Below are positions 52,013-60,531 of a stretch of 63,957 nucleotides of DNA, one piece after another. Source of the DNA: Actinomadura sp. BRA 177 (GTDB taxonomy: Bacteria > Actinomycetota > Actinomycetes > Streptosporangiales > Streptosporangiaceae). The stretch spans positions 1 to 63,957 of the forward strand of contig NZ_JABXFD010000355.1 of NCBI RefSeq assembly GCF_013372625.1, given 5' to 3'. A model generated the notes under the pieces. That model worked only from the letters and a program-made list of their open reading frames with translations, was not told the origin of the DNA and did no database searches. A program made the translations under genes and the position numbers. Within the stretch, counting starts at the first letter, position 1. Each line of letters begins with the position of its first letter.

Positions 52013-52816
52013 GTGAGCGGTGAAGCGATGGACTCGGTCTTCAAGGCGCTGGCGGATCCCACGCGGCGCCTGCTGCTCGACCGCTTGCGCGAGCACAACG
52101 GACAGACGCTGCGCGAACTGTGCGAACGCCTGGACATGGCGCGCCAGTCGGCGACGCAGCATCTCGACATCCTCGTGCGGGCCGGCCTCGTGACCGTCGT
52201 GCGGCGTGGACGAGAACGACTGCACTACCTGAATCCGGCGCCGATCCACGAGATCGAGGAGCGCTGGATCTCCGTGTTCGACAAGCCCCGCCTGCAAGCG
52301 CTCAGCGCCATCAAGCACCAGGCAGAGGAGTACGCCATGACCAGCGAATCCACATCCGTGCCGACCTACGTCTACGTCACCTACATCCGCGCGAGCGCGG
52401 AGCAGGTGTGGCACGCCCTGACGGACGCGGACCTGACCGCCCGCTTCTGGGGCCACGCCAACGTCTCGGACTGGCAGCCGGGCTCGACCTGGGAGCACCA
52501 GCGCGTCGACGGGTCAGGCGCCGTCGACGTCGTCGGCCGGGTGCTCAAGGCCGAGCCCCCGACCAGCCTCGTCATCACCTTCGAGGACAGCCTCGACCTC
52601 GACCCGCCGCGCGAGCCGTCGGTCGTCACCTTCCTCGTGGAGCCGCACCAGGACATCGTCCGGCTCACGGTGACGCACGAGAAGCTCGCCAACCAGGAGA
52701 TGCTCAACGGCATCTCGCAGGGCTGGCCGGCCGTTCTGGCGAACCTCAAGTCGCTGCTGGAGACCGGCGACGTCCTTCCGCAGGCGCCCTGGGAAATGTC
52801 CGAAGCGCACACCTGA
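52013..52816 (+). CDS. ArsR repressor fused to SRPBCC (AHSA1-like) domain
   Basis: A 267-residue two-domain protein. Residues ~1-105 are an ArsR-type winged helix (MDSVFKALADPTRRLLLDRL; MARQSATQHLDILVRAGLV). Residues ~115-262 are an SRPBCC/AHSA1-like domain (VYVTYIRASAEQVWHALTDA; FWGHANVSDWQPGSTWEH; GWPAVLANLKSLLETG). Elsewhere the two often occur as adjacent genes; here they are joined through an AMTSESTSV linker that begins with an internal ATG, probably the relic start of the second gene. No metal-binding cysteine pair is visible, so a small organic ligand bound by the SRPBCC domain is a likely signal. Start GTG 52013, or ATG 52028. Confidence 0.88.
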   Translation: MSGEAMDSVFKALADPTRRLLLDRLREHNGQTLRELCERLDMARQSATQHLDILVRAGLVTVVRRGRERLHYLNPAPIHEIEERWISVFDKPRLQALSAIKHQAEEYAMTSESTSVPTYVYVTYIRASAEQVWHALTDADLTARFWGHANVSDWQPGSTWEHQRVDGSGAVDVVGRVLKAEPPTSLVITFEDSLDLDPPREPSVVTFLVEPHQDIVRLTVTHEKLANQEMLNGISQGWPAVLANLKSLLETGDVLPQAPWEMSEAHT

Positions 52817-52826
52817 GGAGGAAGTC

Positions 52827-53330
52827 ATGCTGGACACCACACCACTCCGGAACGCCTACGGGACGTTACTGGACGCCGCCGCCACCGTGGCCGACTCCGG
52901 CGACCCCGTCCCGCCGCCCGGCGAATGGAACGCCGACCAGAACCTGGCGCACGTCGTCCTCATCAACACCGCCACCATCGCGGCCGTCTCCTCCGCCGCC
53001 ACGAGCATGGTCACCACCTACGACAACCGCCTGGCGCAGGACCCCTGGACCCTCGACCGAGTCATCACGCTCGCCGGCGGCAACACGGGGCTCCGGGAGC
53101 GCATCACCCTTCAAGCAGAAGCCTTGTGCGCCTTGGGAGCAATGCTCAGCGAAACCGAACTCAACACATCGCTGCCCACCCTGCTGCTGTCGAACGGCAA
53201 AGTCGGACTCGACCAGCCCACGTCGCTCCGCGACATCCTCAACGGCATCGCAGAACTGGAACTCCCCGGCCACACCCAACAACTCCTGGCCCTCCTACCA
53301 GCACACACCCCGACCGAACCCGCGATGTGA
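52827..53330 (+). CDS. DinB-like four-helix protein
   Basis: A 167-residue helical protein. LRNAYGTLLDAAATVADSG and PPGEWNADQNLAHVVLIN recall the start of DinB/MDMPI-type bundles, whose histidine after W(T/N)..(D)..AH may bind metal. The other two metal histidines are not evident. It lies 10 bp after the ArsR-SRPBCC gene with a GAGGAGGAA ribosome site, so it shares that gene's autoregulated promoter. Function unknown. Confidence 0.7.
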   Translation: MLDTTPLRNAYGTLLDAAATVADSGDPVPPPGEWNADQNLAHVVLINTATIAAVSSAATSMVTTYDNRLAQDPWTLDRVITLAGGNTGLRERITLQAEALCALGAMLSETELNTSLPTLLLSNGKVGLDQPTSLRDILNGIAELELPGHTQQLLALLPAHTPTEPAM

Positions 53331-53409
53331 CCTCTCCGGCGTCCACCGACGCAAGCCAGTGCAGCTGCCCTGGCCCGCTCACGCGGTCGGGGCGCACATC
53401 CCGAACGGG

Positions 53410-53429
53410 GACCGGCATAGGGGCCGGTC
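53410..53429. terminator. Small hairpin after DinB-like gene
   Basis: GACCGGC / GCCGGTC, a 7-bp stem with a 6-nt loop, 80 bp after the stop and 66 bp before the next gene. No U-tract; a weak candidate terminator. Confidence 0.4.
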
Positions 53430-53494
53430 GGCTGGGGCGGTTTGATGGGTAGTGCTTACCTGGGTGACTGTGATGGCGAGGGAGAAGGATTTTC

Positions 53495-54517
53495 ATGCGC
53501 GCTGCTGTGCTGCACGCTCCGGGGGACGTTCGGGTTGAGGAGATCGCCGACGCCGAGGTCATCGAGCCGACCGATGCGGTCATCCGGCTGACGGCGGCCT
53601 GTGTGTGCGGGTCGGACCTGTGGCCCTACCGCGGCGCCGAGCCCGTCGATCGGCCCATGCCGATGGGGCACGAGTACGTCGGCGTGGTCGAGGAGGTCGG
53701 CAGCGAGGTGAAGACCGTCAGGCCCGGCCAGTTCGTCGTGGGCTCGTTCGTGGCCTCTGACGGCACCTGCGAGATCTGCCGCTCCGGCTATCCCTCGTCC
53801 TGCGTCCACCGGGTGTTCATGTCTCAGGTCGGCACCCAGTCGGAGCGGGCCCGGATCCCTTGGGCGGACGGCACGCTGGTGGCCACGCCGGGCGATCCGG
53901 ACGCCGACCTGATCCCCGACCTGCTGGCCGCTTCGGACGTGCTGGGCACCGGCTGGTTCGCCGCGGTCGCCGCCGAGGCCGGTCCCGGGAAGACCGTCGC
54001 GGTCGTCGGTGACGGCGCGGTCGGCCTGCTCGGCGTGCTGGCCGCCCGGCGGCTCGGCGCCGAACGGATCGTGATCTTCAGCCGGCACGCCGACCGGCAG
54101 AAGCTGGCCACCGAGTTCGGCGCCACCGACATCATCGCCGAGCGCGGTGACGACGGCGTCGCGGCGCTCAAGGACCTCGCCGGCGGACTGGGCGCGCACT
54201 CGGTCATCGAGGCGGTCGGCACGGACGAGTCGATGCGGCAGGCCATCCGGTCCACCCGTCCGGGCGGCCACGTCGGCTTCGTGGGGGTCGCCCACGGCGT
54301 CAAGCTCAGCGGCGGCGCGCTGTTCAACTCCCAGGTCCACCTGCACGGCGGACCCGCTCCGGTGCGCCGGTTCCTGCCCGAACTGATCGACCTGATCTGG
54401 CGGCGCGAGATCAATCCGGGCAGGGTCTTCGACCTCGAACTCCCGCTGGCGGACGCCGCCGAGGCTTACAAGGCCATGGACGAACGCCGCTCCATCAAGG
54501 CCCTCCTGCGCCCCTGA
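53495..54517 (+). CDS. Zinc-dependent MDR alcohol dehydrogenase family protein
   Basis: A 340-residue medium-chain dehydrogenase. The catalytic zinc region is CVCGSDLWPYRG and GHEYVGVVEEVG. The NAD(P) site is VVGDGAVGLLGVLAARRLGA. The structural zinc lobe reads GTCEICRSGYPSSC, with only three of the four usual cysteines, so the structural metal may be lost. The substrate cannot be assigned. AGAAGGA precedes the ATG by 5 bp. Confidence 0.87.
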   Translation: MRAAVLHAPGDVRVEEIADAEVIEPTDAVIRLTAACVCGSDLWPYRGAEPVDRPMPMGHEYVGVVEEVGSEVKTVRPGQFVVGSFVASDGTCEICRSGYPSSCVHRVFMSQVGTQSERARIPWADGTLVATPGDPDADLIPDLLAASDVLGTGWFAAVAAEAGPGKTVAVVGDGAVGLLGVLAARRLGAERIVIFSRHADRQKLATEFGATDIIAERGDDGVAALKDLAGGLGAHSVIEAVGTDESMRQAIRSTRPGGHVGFVGVAHGVKLSGGALFNSQVHLHGGPAPVRRFLPELIDLIWRREINPGRVFDLELPLADAAEAYKAMDERRSIKALLRP

Positions 54518-54533
54518 GCCGCGAGCCGAGGCG

Positions 54534-55805
54534 TCAGGAGATGCGGTCGATGATCAAGGGGTGGAGGGAAGGGCCGGACTCCGCGATCTCGTAGGCGCCG
54601 TCCAGAGACTCCAGGGCGCGGGGGAAGCGGGATTCGTCGTCGGTGTGGAGGGTCAGGAGGGGCTGGCCCTCCTGCACCGGGTCGCCCGGCTTGGCGTGGC
54701 AGATCACGCCGGCGCCGAAGGAGACCGGGTCTTCCTTGCGGGCTCGGCCGGCGCCCAGGCGCCAGGCCGCCACGCCGACTCCGTAGGCGTCCAAGGTCGT
54801 CAGGACGCCGGAGGACGGGGCCTTGATCGTGTGGGTTTCGCGGGCGGACGGCAAAGCCGCGTCGGGGTCGCCGCCCTGGGCGGTGATCATGCGGCGCCAG
54901 ACGTCCATGGCGGAGCCGTCCTTCAGGGCGTCGGCCGGGTCCTTCGACGTGAGGCCGGCGGCGGCCAGCATTTCGCGGGCCAGGGTCAGGGTCAGTTCGA
55001 CCACGTCGGACGGGCCGCCGCCGGACAGGACCTCGACCGACTCCGCTACTTCGACGGCGTTGCCCACCGCGTTGCCCAATGGGCGATCCATGGCGGTCAA
55101 CAGGGCGATCGTGCGCAGGCCGTGGTCGGTGCCTATCGCGACCATGGTTTCGGCCAGTTCGCGGGCGTTGTCCACGGTCTTCATGAAGGCGCCGGAGCCG
55201 ACCTTCACGTCCAGGACGAGTGCGCCGGTGCCCTCGGCGATCTTCTTCGACATGATCGAGGAGGCGATCAACGGGATCGACTCCACCGTGCCCGTCACGT
55301 CGCGGAGGGCGTACAGCTTGCGGTCGGCGGGGGCCAGGCCGCTGCCCGCCGCGCAGATCACCGCGCCGGCGGAACGCAGGACGTCCAGCATCTCCGCGTT
55401 GGAGAGGGACGCCTTCCAGCCCGGGATCGATTCCAGTTTGTCCAGGGTGCCGCCCGTGTGGCCCAGGCCACGGCCCGACAGCTGGGGGACGGCCGCGCCG
55501 CATGCCGCCACCAAGGGCGCCAGCGGCAGGGTGATCTTGTCGCCCACGCCGCCCGTCGAGTGCTTGTCGGTCGTCGGACGGTCCAGGGCCGACCAGTCCA
55601 TCCGCTCACCCGAGCGGATCATCGCCTCCGTCCACCGCGCCACCTCGGGACGGGTCATGCCGTTCAGCAGGATCGCCATGGCCAGCGCCGACATCTGCTC
55701 CTCGGCAATCGCGCCCCGCGTGTAGGCGTCCACGGCCCAGTCGATCTGCGCGGGGGTCAGCTCGCCCCCGTCGCGCTTGGCGCGGATGACGTCGATGGCG
55801 TCCAC
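54534..55805 (-). CDS. deoA: Thymidine phosphorylase
   Basis: A 423-residue pyrimidine-nucleoside phosphorylase. The phosphate and deoxyribose site motif KHSTGGVGDK is at 81-90, followed by SGRGLGHTGGTLDKLESIPG, with KVGSGAFMKT near 200. It cleaves thymidine or deoxyuridine to the base and deoxyribose 1-phosphate. It starts 4 bp after the cytidine deaminase stop and is the last gene of the nucleoside import/salvage operon. Confidence 0.95.
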   Translation of the reverse strand: MDAIDVIRAKRDGGELTPAQIDWAVDAYTRGAIAEEQMSALAMAILLNGMTRPEVARWTEAMIRSGERMDWSALDRPTTDKHSTGGVGDKITLPLAPLVAACGAAVPQLSGRGLGHTGGTLDKLESIPGWKASLSNAEMLDVLRSAGAVICAAGSGLAPADRKLYALRDVTGTVESIPLIASSIMSKKIAEGTGALVLDVKVGSGAFMKTVDNARELAETMVAIGTDHGLRTIALLTAMDRPLGNAVGNAVEVAESVEVLSGGGPSDVVELTLTLAREMLAAAGLTSKDPADALKDGSAMDVWRRMITAQGGDPDAALPSARETHTIKAPSSGVLTTLDAYGVGVAAWRLGAGRARKEDPVSFGAGVICHAKPGDPVQEGQPLLTLHTDDESRFPRALESLDGAYEIAESGPSLHPLIIDRIS

Positions 55806-55808
55806 GGA

Positions 55809-56213
55809 TCACGCTCTCTCGATCAGGTCGTCGGGGCCGAACGCGTCCGGCAGGACGTCCGACATGGGCAGGATGCCGCGGACGGTCTCCAGCAGCATCG
55901 GGGCGCCGCCGTGCTCCCAGAGGAGCTGGCGGCAGCGCCCGCACGGCATCACCGGGTCGCCGTGCTTGTCGACGACCGACGCCGCGACGAGGCGCGGGCG
56001 CGACGACTTGCCCGGGCCGTGCAAAGCCGACACGAGCGAGCATTCCGCGCACAGCCCGACCCCGTACGAGGCGTTCTCGATGTTGCATCCGGTGATGATC
56101 CGGCCGTCGTCCACCAGGGCGGCGGCGCCGACCGGGAAGCCGGAGTACGGGCAGTACGCGCGCGTCATCGCCTCCCGCGCGGCGTCGCGCAGGGCAGGCC
56201 AGTCGATCTCCAT
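55809..56213 (-). CDS. cdd: Cytidine deaminase
   Basis: A 134-residue homotetrameric-type cytidine deaminase: GCNIENASYGVGLCAE with Cys55 and catalytic Glu57, and PCGRCRQ with zinc cysteines 91 and 94. It converts (deoxy)cytidine to (deoxy)uridine. It follows the second permease by 5 bp and precedes deoA by 3 bp, so imported cytidine compounds could pass on to DeoA after deamination. Confidence 0.95.
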   Translation of the reverse strand: MEIDWPALRDAAREAMTRAYCPYSGFPVGAAALVDDGRIITGCNIENASYGVGLCAECSLVSALHGPGKSSRPRLVAASVVDKHGDPVMPCGRCRQLLWEHGGAPMLLETVRGILPMSDVLPDAFGPDDLIERA

Positions 56214-56218
56214 AAGCG

Positions 56219-57574
56219 CTATCTTGCCTCGCCCCGCCGGTACTGCAGCCCGTTGGCGGCGGGCATGCGGAGCCGCTGGCTGGCCAGGGCCAGGACGAGC
56301 AGCGTCGTCAGGTGCGGCGTGAAGGAGACCAGCTCGCCGGGGACGACCTCGCTCAGCAGGAACCAGGCGAACAGCCCGACCGCCGACAGCAGCGCCAGCG
56401 CCGCGCCGAGGTAGGCGTTGCGCACCTCGCGGCGGGCCAGGTCGGTGGCGGCGTGCGGGCGCAGCCGGCCCGCGCGCAGCGCCTGCCAGACCGCGACGCC
56501 GATCAGCAGCAGCGCCACGAACAGCAGCAGCGCGTGGACGGACTGCCCGCCGCCGCGCACGTTCATCGCGTCGGTGTACCCGAACAGCAGCGAGCCCGCG
56601 GTGAGCCCGCCGGGACGCCAGTTGCCGAAGATCATGGCGGCGAGGCCGATGAAGCCGCGGCCGTTGGTCTGGCCGTCCTGGTAGAGCGGGGCGGCGACGG
56701 TGACGAGGAACGCGCCGGCCAGGCCGGAGAAGGCGCCGGAGATGACCACCGCGGCGTACTTCATCCGGTACACCTGCACGCCGAGCGACTCGGCGGCGTA
56801 CGGGTCCTCGCCGCAGGAGCGGATGCGCAGGCCGAACGGGGTCCGCCACAGGATCAGGAAGCTCAGCGGGACGAGCAGCAGCGCCACCAGGGTCAGCAGC
56901 GACATGTCGCTGGTCAGCCCGCGGACGATGCCGGCGATGTCGGAGAGCAGGAACCAGTGGTGGTCCTCCAGCGCGCCGAGCCAGTCGGGGCTCTGCCAGC
57001 CGCCGATCTTGCCGCCGGACAGCACCGGCAACGTCAATGTCATGATCGGATCGACCGGTGGAGACTGCCGGGGGCCGCCGCCCAGGGCCTTCGCCTCGCC
57101 CGTGTCGAAGATCAGCCCGGCCAGGAACTGCGTCAGACCCAGGCCCAGGATGTTGATCGCGACACCGGACACGATGTGGTCGACGCCGAACGACACCGTC
57201 GCGATGGCGTGCAGGAGACCGCCGAGCGCGCCGCCGATGATCCCGGCGAGGACGCCGATCCACGGGCCCCACTGGTAGCCGGCCCACGCACCCGTCCAGG
57301 TGCCGAGGATCATCATGCCCTCAAGGCCGATGTTGATCACGCCGGAGCGCTCCGACCACAGCCCGCCGAGGCCGGCGAGGAAGATCGGCACGGCGAGGCG
57401 CAGCGCGGCGCTGACCGTCCCGCTGGACGTCACCGGGTCGGCGTCGTCGATCACCCGGACGAGCGACAGCAGCACCAGCAGCCCGGAGATGATCAGCGCG
57501 TAGTGCGGCCAGCGCAGCCGGATCTTGCGGGGTCCGGCCTTCTTGGCGGCCACCGTCTCGGTCGCGGCGCTCAT
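56219..57574 (-). CDS. Nucleoside ABC importer permease (second)
   Basis: A 451-residue membrane protein of the BPD_transp_2 (RbsC/NupQ-like) type, with ERSGVINIGLEGMMILG, the signature of nucleoside-type permeases, and about ten hydrophobic helices. Its start overlaps the first permease stop (ATGA). It forms the channel with the permease at 57571 and is powered by the double ATPase. The C-terminal helices after AALALLSAVGLFAWFLL add to the usual core. Confidence 0.9.
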   Translation of the reverse strand: MSAATETVAAKKAGPRKIRLRWPHYALIISGLLVLLSLVRVIDDADPVTSSGTVSAALRLAVPIFLAGLGGLWSERSGVINIGLEGMMILGTWTGAWAGYQWGPWIGVLAGIIGGALGGLLHAIATVSFGVDHIVSGVAINILGLGLTQFLAGLIFDTGEAKALGGGPRQSPPVDPIMTLTLPVLSGGKIGGWQSPDWLGALEDHHWFLLSDIAGIVRGLTSDMSLLTLVALLLVPLSFLILWRTPFGLRIRSCGEDPYAAESLGVQVYRMKYAAVVISGAFSGLAGAFLVTVAAPLYQDGQTNGRGFIGLAAMIFGNWRPGGLTAGSLLFGYTDAMNVRGGGQSVHALLLFVALLLIGVAVWQALRAGRLRPHAATDLARREVRNAYLGAALALLSAVGLFAWFLLSEVVPGELVSFTPHLTTLLVLALASQRLRMPAANGLQYRRGEAR

Positions 57575-58884
57575 GAGGCGCTCCCAGCGGCCTCGCGGGC
57601 CAGGTCGTGGCCGGTGGCCAGCTCGGCGGCGACGGCCCGCTGCTGCAGCCGGATCTCCCAGCGCCGGACGAGCTCGTACACGATGACGACGGTCAGCACG
57701 ACCACGCCCTGCATGACCCCGACGATCTCCTTCGGCACGTCGACCTCCTGGAGCACGTCGGAGGTCTGGTCGAGGAACGCGAACAGCAGCGCGGCGAGCG
57801 CGATGCCGGCCGGATGGTTGCGGCCGAGCAGCGCCACCGTGATGCCGGTGAAGCCGAGCCCGGCCGGGAAGTTCAGCGAGTACTCGTAGGACGCGCCGAG
57901 CAGCTCCGGCATGCCGATCAGGCCGGCCACCACGCCGGACGCGACCATCGTGTAGACGATCATGCGGCGGGCGTTGACGCCGCTGGCCTGCGCGGCGGAC
58001 GCCGACAGTCCCGAGATCTTCAGGTCGAACCCGAACCGGGTGTAGTTGATCACGACCCAGAACACGATCCCGACGACGACCGCGAGGGGCAGCAGCCCGT
58101 ACACGTCGTTGGGCGGGTTGATCCCGATCGAGTTCAGGAACCCGTTCAGCGGCCCGACCCGTCCCGATTCGGGGATCTGCGCGGTCGCGACGTTGTTGCT
58201 GCCCGGCCGGACCTCGGCGAGCCGCTTGTCGTTCAGCAGGTAGGCGATGACGCCGGTCGCGATCGCGTTCAGCATGATCGTGGACAGCACCTCGCTGACC
58301 CCGCGGGTCACCTTCAGCACGCCCGCGATCGCGGCCCACAGCCCGCCGACGACCATCGCGGCGACGATGACGAGGAGCTGCCCGAACGGGGCGGGCAGCG
58401 TGATCGCGCCGCCGAGCGCGGCGGCGAGGAACGCGGCGATCCGGTACTGGCCGTCCACGCCGATGTTCAGCAGCGCCATCCGGAAGCCGATCGCCACCGC
58501 GACCGCCGACAGGTAGTAGCGGGTCGCGCGGTTGACGATGTCGACCAGCGAGTGCTCTGTAGTGCCGTAGTCGACCATGCTCTGGATGGAGCTGACCGGG
58601 TCGGCGCCGGTGATCCGCAGCAGGATCATCGTGATGCCGAGCGAGATCAGCAGCGCCAGCACCGGTGCGCCGATCTTCAGCCCGAGCCCGGTCGGGCCCA
58701 GCCCGCGCAGGATCGCCTTCCACGACGGCACCGCGGCGATCTCCGCGGCGCCCGGCGTGGTCGCCGTCCCGCCGGACTTCGGCGGCTCGGCTGGCGTGTC
58801 GGGCCGTTCCGACGCGTCCGGTTCGCGCTGTTCCGGGACGGACGGCTCCTCGTCCGGCGGCGCCGGGTCCTTCGGCCCGCTCAT
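57571..58884 (-). CDS. Nucleoside ABC importer permease (first)
   Basis: A 437-residue BPD_transp_2 permease. A Pro/Glu-rich cytoplasmic lead of ~45 residues precedes about nine to ten membrane helices. MALLNIGVDGQYRIAAFLAA (shortened) is the family motif equivalent to NIGxEGQ, as in BmpD/NupP-type permeases. It overlaps the ATPase stop by 4 bp. Paired with the 56219 gene. Confidence 0.9.
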   Translation of the reverse strand: MSGPKDPAPPDEEPSVPEQREPDASERPDTPAEPPKSGGTATTPGAAEIAAVPSWKAILRGLGPTGLGLKIGAPVLALLISLGITMILLRITGADPVSSIQSMVDYGTTEHSLVDIVNRATRYYLSAVAVAIGFRMALLNIGVDGQYRIAAFLAAALGGAITLPAPFGQLLVIVAAMVVGGLWAAIAGVLKVTRGVSEVLSTIMLNAIATGVIAYLLNDKRLAEVRPGSNNVATAQIPESGRVGPLNGFLNSIGINPPNDVYGLLPLAVVVGIVFWVVINYTRFGFDLKISGLSASAAQASGVNARRMIVYTMVASGVVAGLIGMPELLGASYEYSLNFPAGLGFTGITVALLGRNHPAGIALAALLFAFLDQTSDVLQEVDVPKEIVGVMQGVVVLTVVIVYELVRRWEIRLQQRAVAAELATGHDLAREAAGSAS

Positions 58885-60419
58885 GAGGCGCCGCCCGCGC
58901 CGGTCATGGCGGAGCCGAGCTCCTCGGGGGTGACGGTCCGCGGATCGACCTCCGCGACCAGCCGCCCCCGCAGGATCACGTGCAGGGTGTCGGACATTCC
59001 GATGAGTTCCTCAAGATCGGCGCTGATCAGCAGCACGGCCAGCCCGTCCGCGCGGGCCTGCCGCAGGTAGTCCCAGATGGCGGCCTGGGCGCCGACGTCG
59101 ATGCCGCGCGTCGGGTGCGCGGCGATCAGCAGCCGCGGGTCGCCGGACATCTCCCGCCCGACGATCAGCTTCTGCTGGTTGCCGCCCGACAGCGCGGCGG
59201 CGGGCACCTCGATGCCGGGCGTCCGGACGTCGTACTCGCGGACGATCCGGGTGGTGTCGCGGCGGGCGCCGCGCCGGTCCGTCCACGGGCCGCGGACGTT
59301 CGGCTTCTGCGTCTGGTGGCCCAGCATGCGGTTCTCCCACAGCGTGCCCTCCAGGACGAGCCCGTGCCGGTGCCGGTCCTCGGGGATGTAGGCGATGCCG
59401 GCCTCGCGGCGCCGCCGGGTCGCCCAGTGCACGATGTCCTCGCCGCCGTAGACGATCGTGCCGGAGTCCGCGGCGCGGATCCCCATGATCGCCTCTATGA
59501 GCTCGGTCTGCCCGTTGCCCTCGACGCCGGCCAGCCCGACGATCTCGCCGCGGCGGATGCGCAGCGACACCTCGTCCACGACGGGACGGCCCTCGGAGGT
59601 GAGCACCGTCAGCCCGCCGACCTCCAGCTGGAGGTCCTCGGTGACGGTCGACTCGCGCAGCTCCGGCGTCGGCAGCTCGGACCCGACCATCAGCTCGGCC
59701 AGCCGCCGCGAGGTGACCTCGCGGGGGTCGAGCCGGGTCGCGACGGTGGTGCCGCGCCGGATCACCGAGATCGTGTCGGCGACGGTCAGCACCTCGTCCA
59801 GCTTGTGCGAGATGAACAGCACGGTGAGGCCCTCGGCGCGCAGCTCCCGCAGGTTGCCGAACAGCTCCTCGACCTCCTGCGGGACGAGCACGGCCGTCGG
59901 CTCGTCCAAAATCAGCACGCGGGCGCCCCGGTACAGGACCTTGAGGATCTCCACGCGCTGCCGCTCGCCGACGCCGAGGTTCTCCACCAGCGTGTCGGGG
60001 TCGACGCGCAGCCCGTACGCCTGCGACATCTCCTTGATCTTGGCGCGGGCCGCGGCGAAGTCGATCCGGCCGCGCCGCCAGCCCTTGGCGCGGGGCTCGG
60101 CGCCGAGGACCACGTTCTCCAGCACGGTCAGGTTGTCGGCCAGCTTGAAGTGCTGGTGGACCATGCCGATGCCGCGGCCGATCGCGTCGGCCGGGGTCCG
60201 GAAGGAGACCTGCTCGCCGCCGACCTCGATGGTGCCCTCGTCCGGCCGCTGCATCCCGTAGAGGATCTTCATCAGCGTGGACTTGCCGGCGCCGTTCTCA
60301 CCGCAGAGCGCGTGGACTTCGCCGCGCTCGATGGTGAGGTTGATGTCGCGGTTGGCCACCACTCCGGGGAACCGCTTGGTGATCGATGTCAGCCGAACGG
60401 CCGGCACCTGGTCAGGCAC
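58881..60419 (-). CDS. Double ABC ATPase of a nucleoside importer
   Basis: A 512-residue protein with two ABC domains (RbsA/NupO type). The first has CGENGAGKSTLMKIL, the signature VGERQRVEILK and VLILDEPTAVL. The second has a degenerate P-loop (LAGVEGNGQTELIEAI) but a good signature (LSGGNQQKLIVGRE) and AAHPTRGIDVG in the Walker B position. This asymmetry is normal for the family. It powers import through the two permeases. The gap to the upstream lipoprotein gene contains a 17-bp stem hairpin. Confidence 0.92.
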   Translation of the reverse strand: MPDQVPAVRLTSITKRFPGVVANRDINLTIERGEVHALCGENGAGKSTLMKILYGMQRPDEGTIEVGGEQVSFRTPADAIGRGIGMVHQHFKLADNLTVLENVVLGAEPRAKGWRRGRIDFAAARAKIKEMSQAYGLRVDPDTLVENLGVGERQRVEILKVLYRGARVLILDEPTAVLVPQEVEELFGNLRELRAEGLTVLFISHKLDEVLTVADTISVIRRGTTVATRLDPREVTSRRLAELMVGSELPTPELRESTVTEDLQLEVGGLTVLTSEGRPVVDEVSLRIRRGEIVGLAGVEGNGQTELIEAIMGIRAADSGTIVYGGEDIVHWATRRRREAGIAYIPEDRHRHGLVLEGTLWENRMLGHQTQKPNVRGPWTDRRGARRDTTRIVREYDVRTPGIEVPAAALSGGNQQKLIVGREMSGDPRLLIAAHPTRGIDVGAQAAIWDYLRQARADGLAVLLISADLEELIGMSDTLHVILRGRLVAEVDPRTVTPEELGSAMTGAGGAS

Positions 60420-60472
60420 GAGTGCCCCTCCTCCTGCCTCGGACGCGCTGTCGACGACGGGGGGACGCGGCG

Positions 60473-60510
60473 GGCACCGGGAGCCACCCGGCGGGGTGGC
60501 TCCCGGTGCC
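60473..60510 (-). terminator. Intercistronic hairpin between binding protein and ATPase
   Basis: A perfect 17-bp stem (60473-60489 with 60494-60510; core GGCACCGGGAGCCACCC) with a GGCG loop. It lies 22 bp after the binding-protein stop and 54 bp before the ATPase start. It probably stabilises the upstream mRNA or causes partial termination so the lipoprotein is made in excess. Confidence 0.8.
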
Positions 60511-60531
60511 GCGCGCGGCCGGTCCGCCGGG

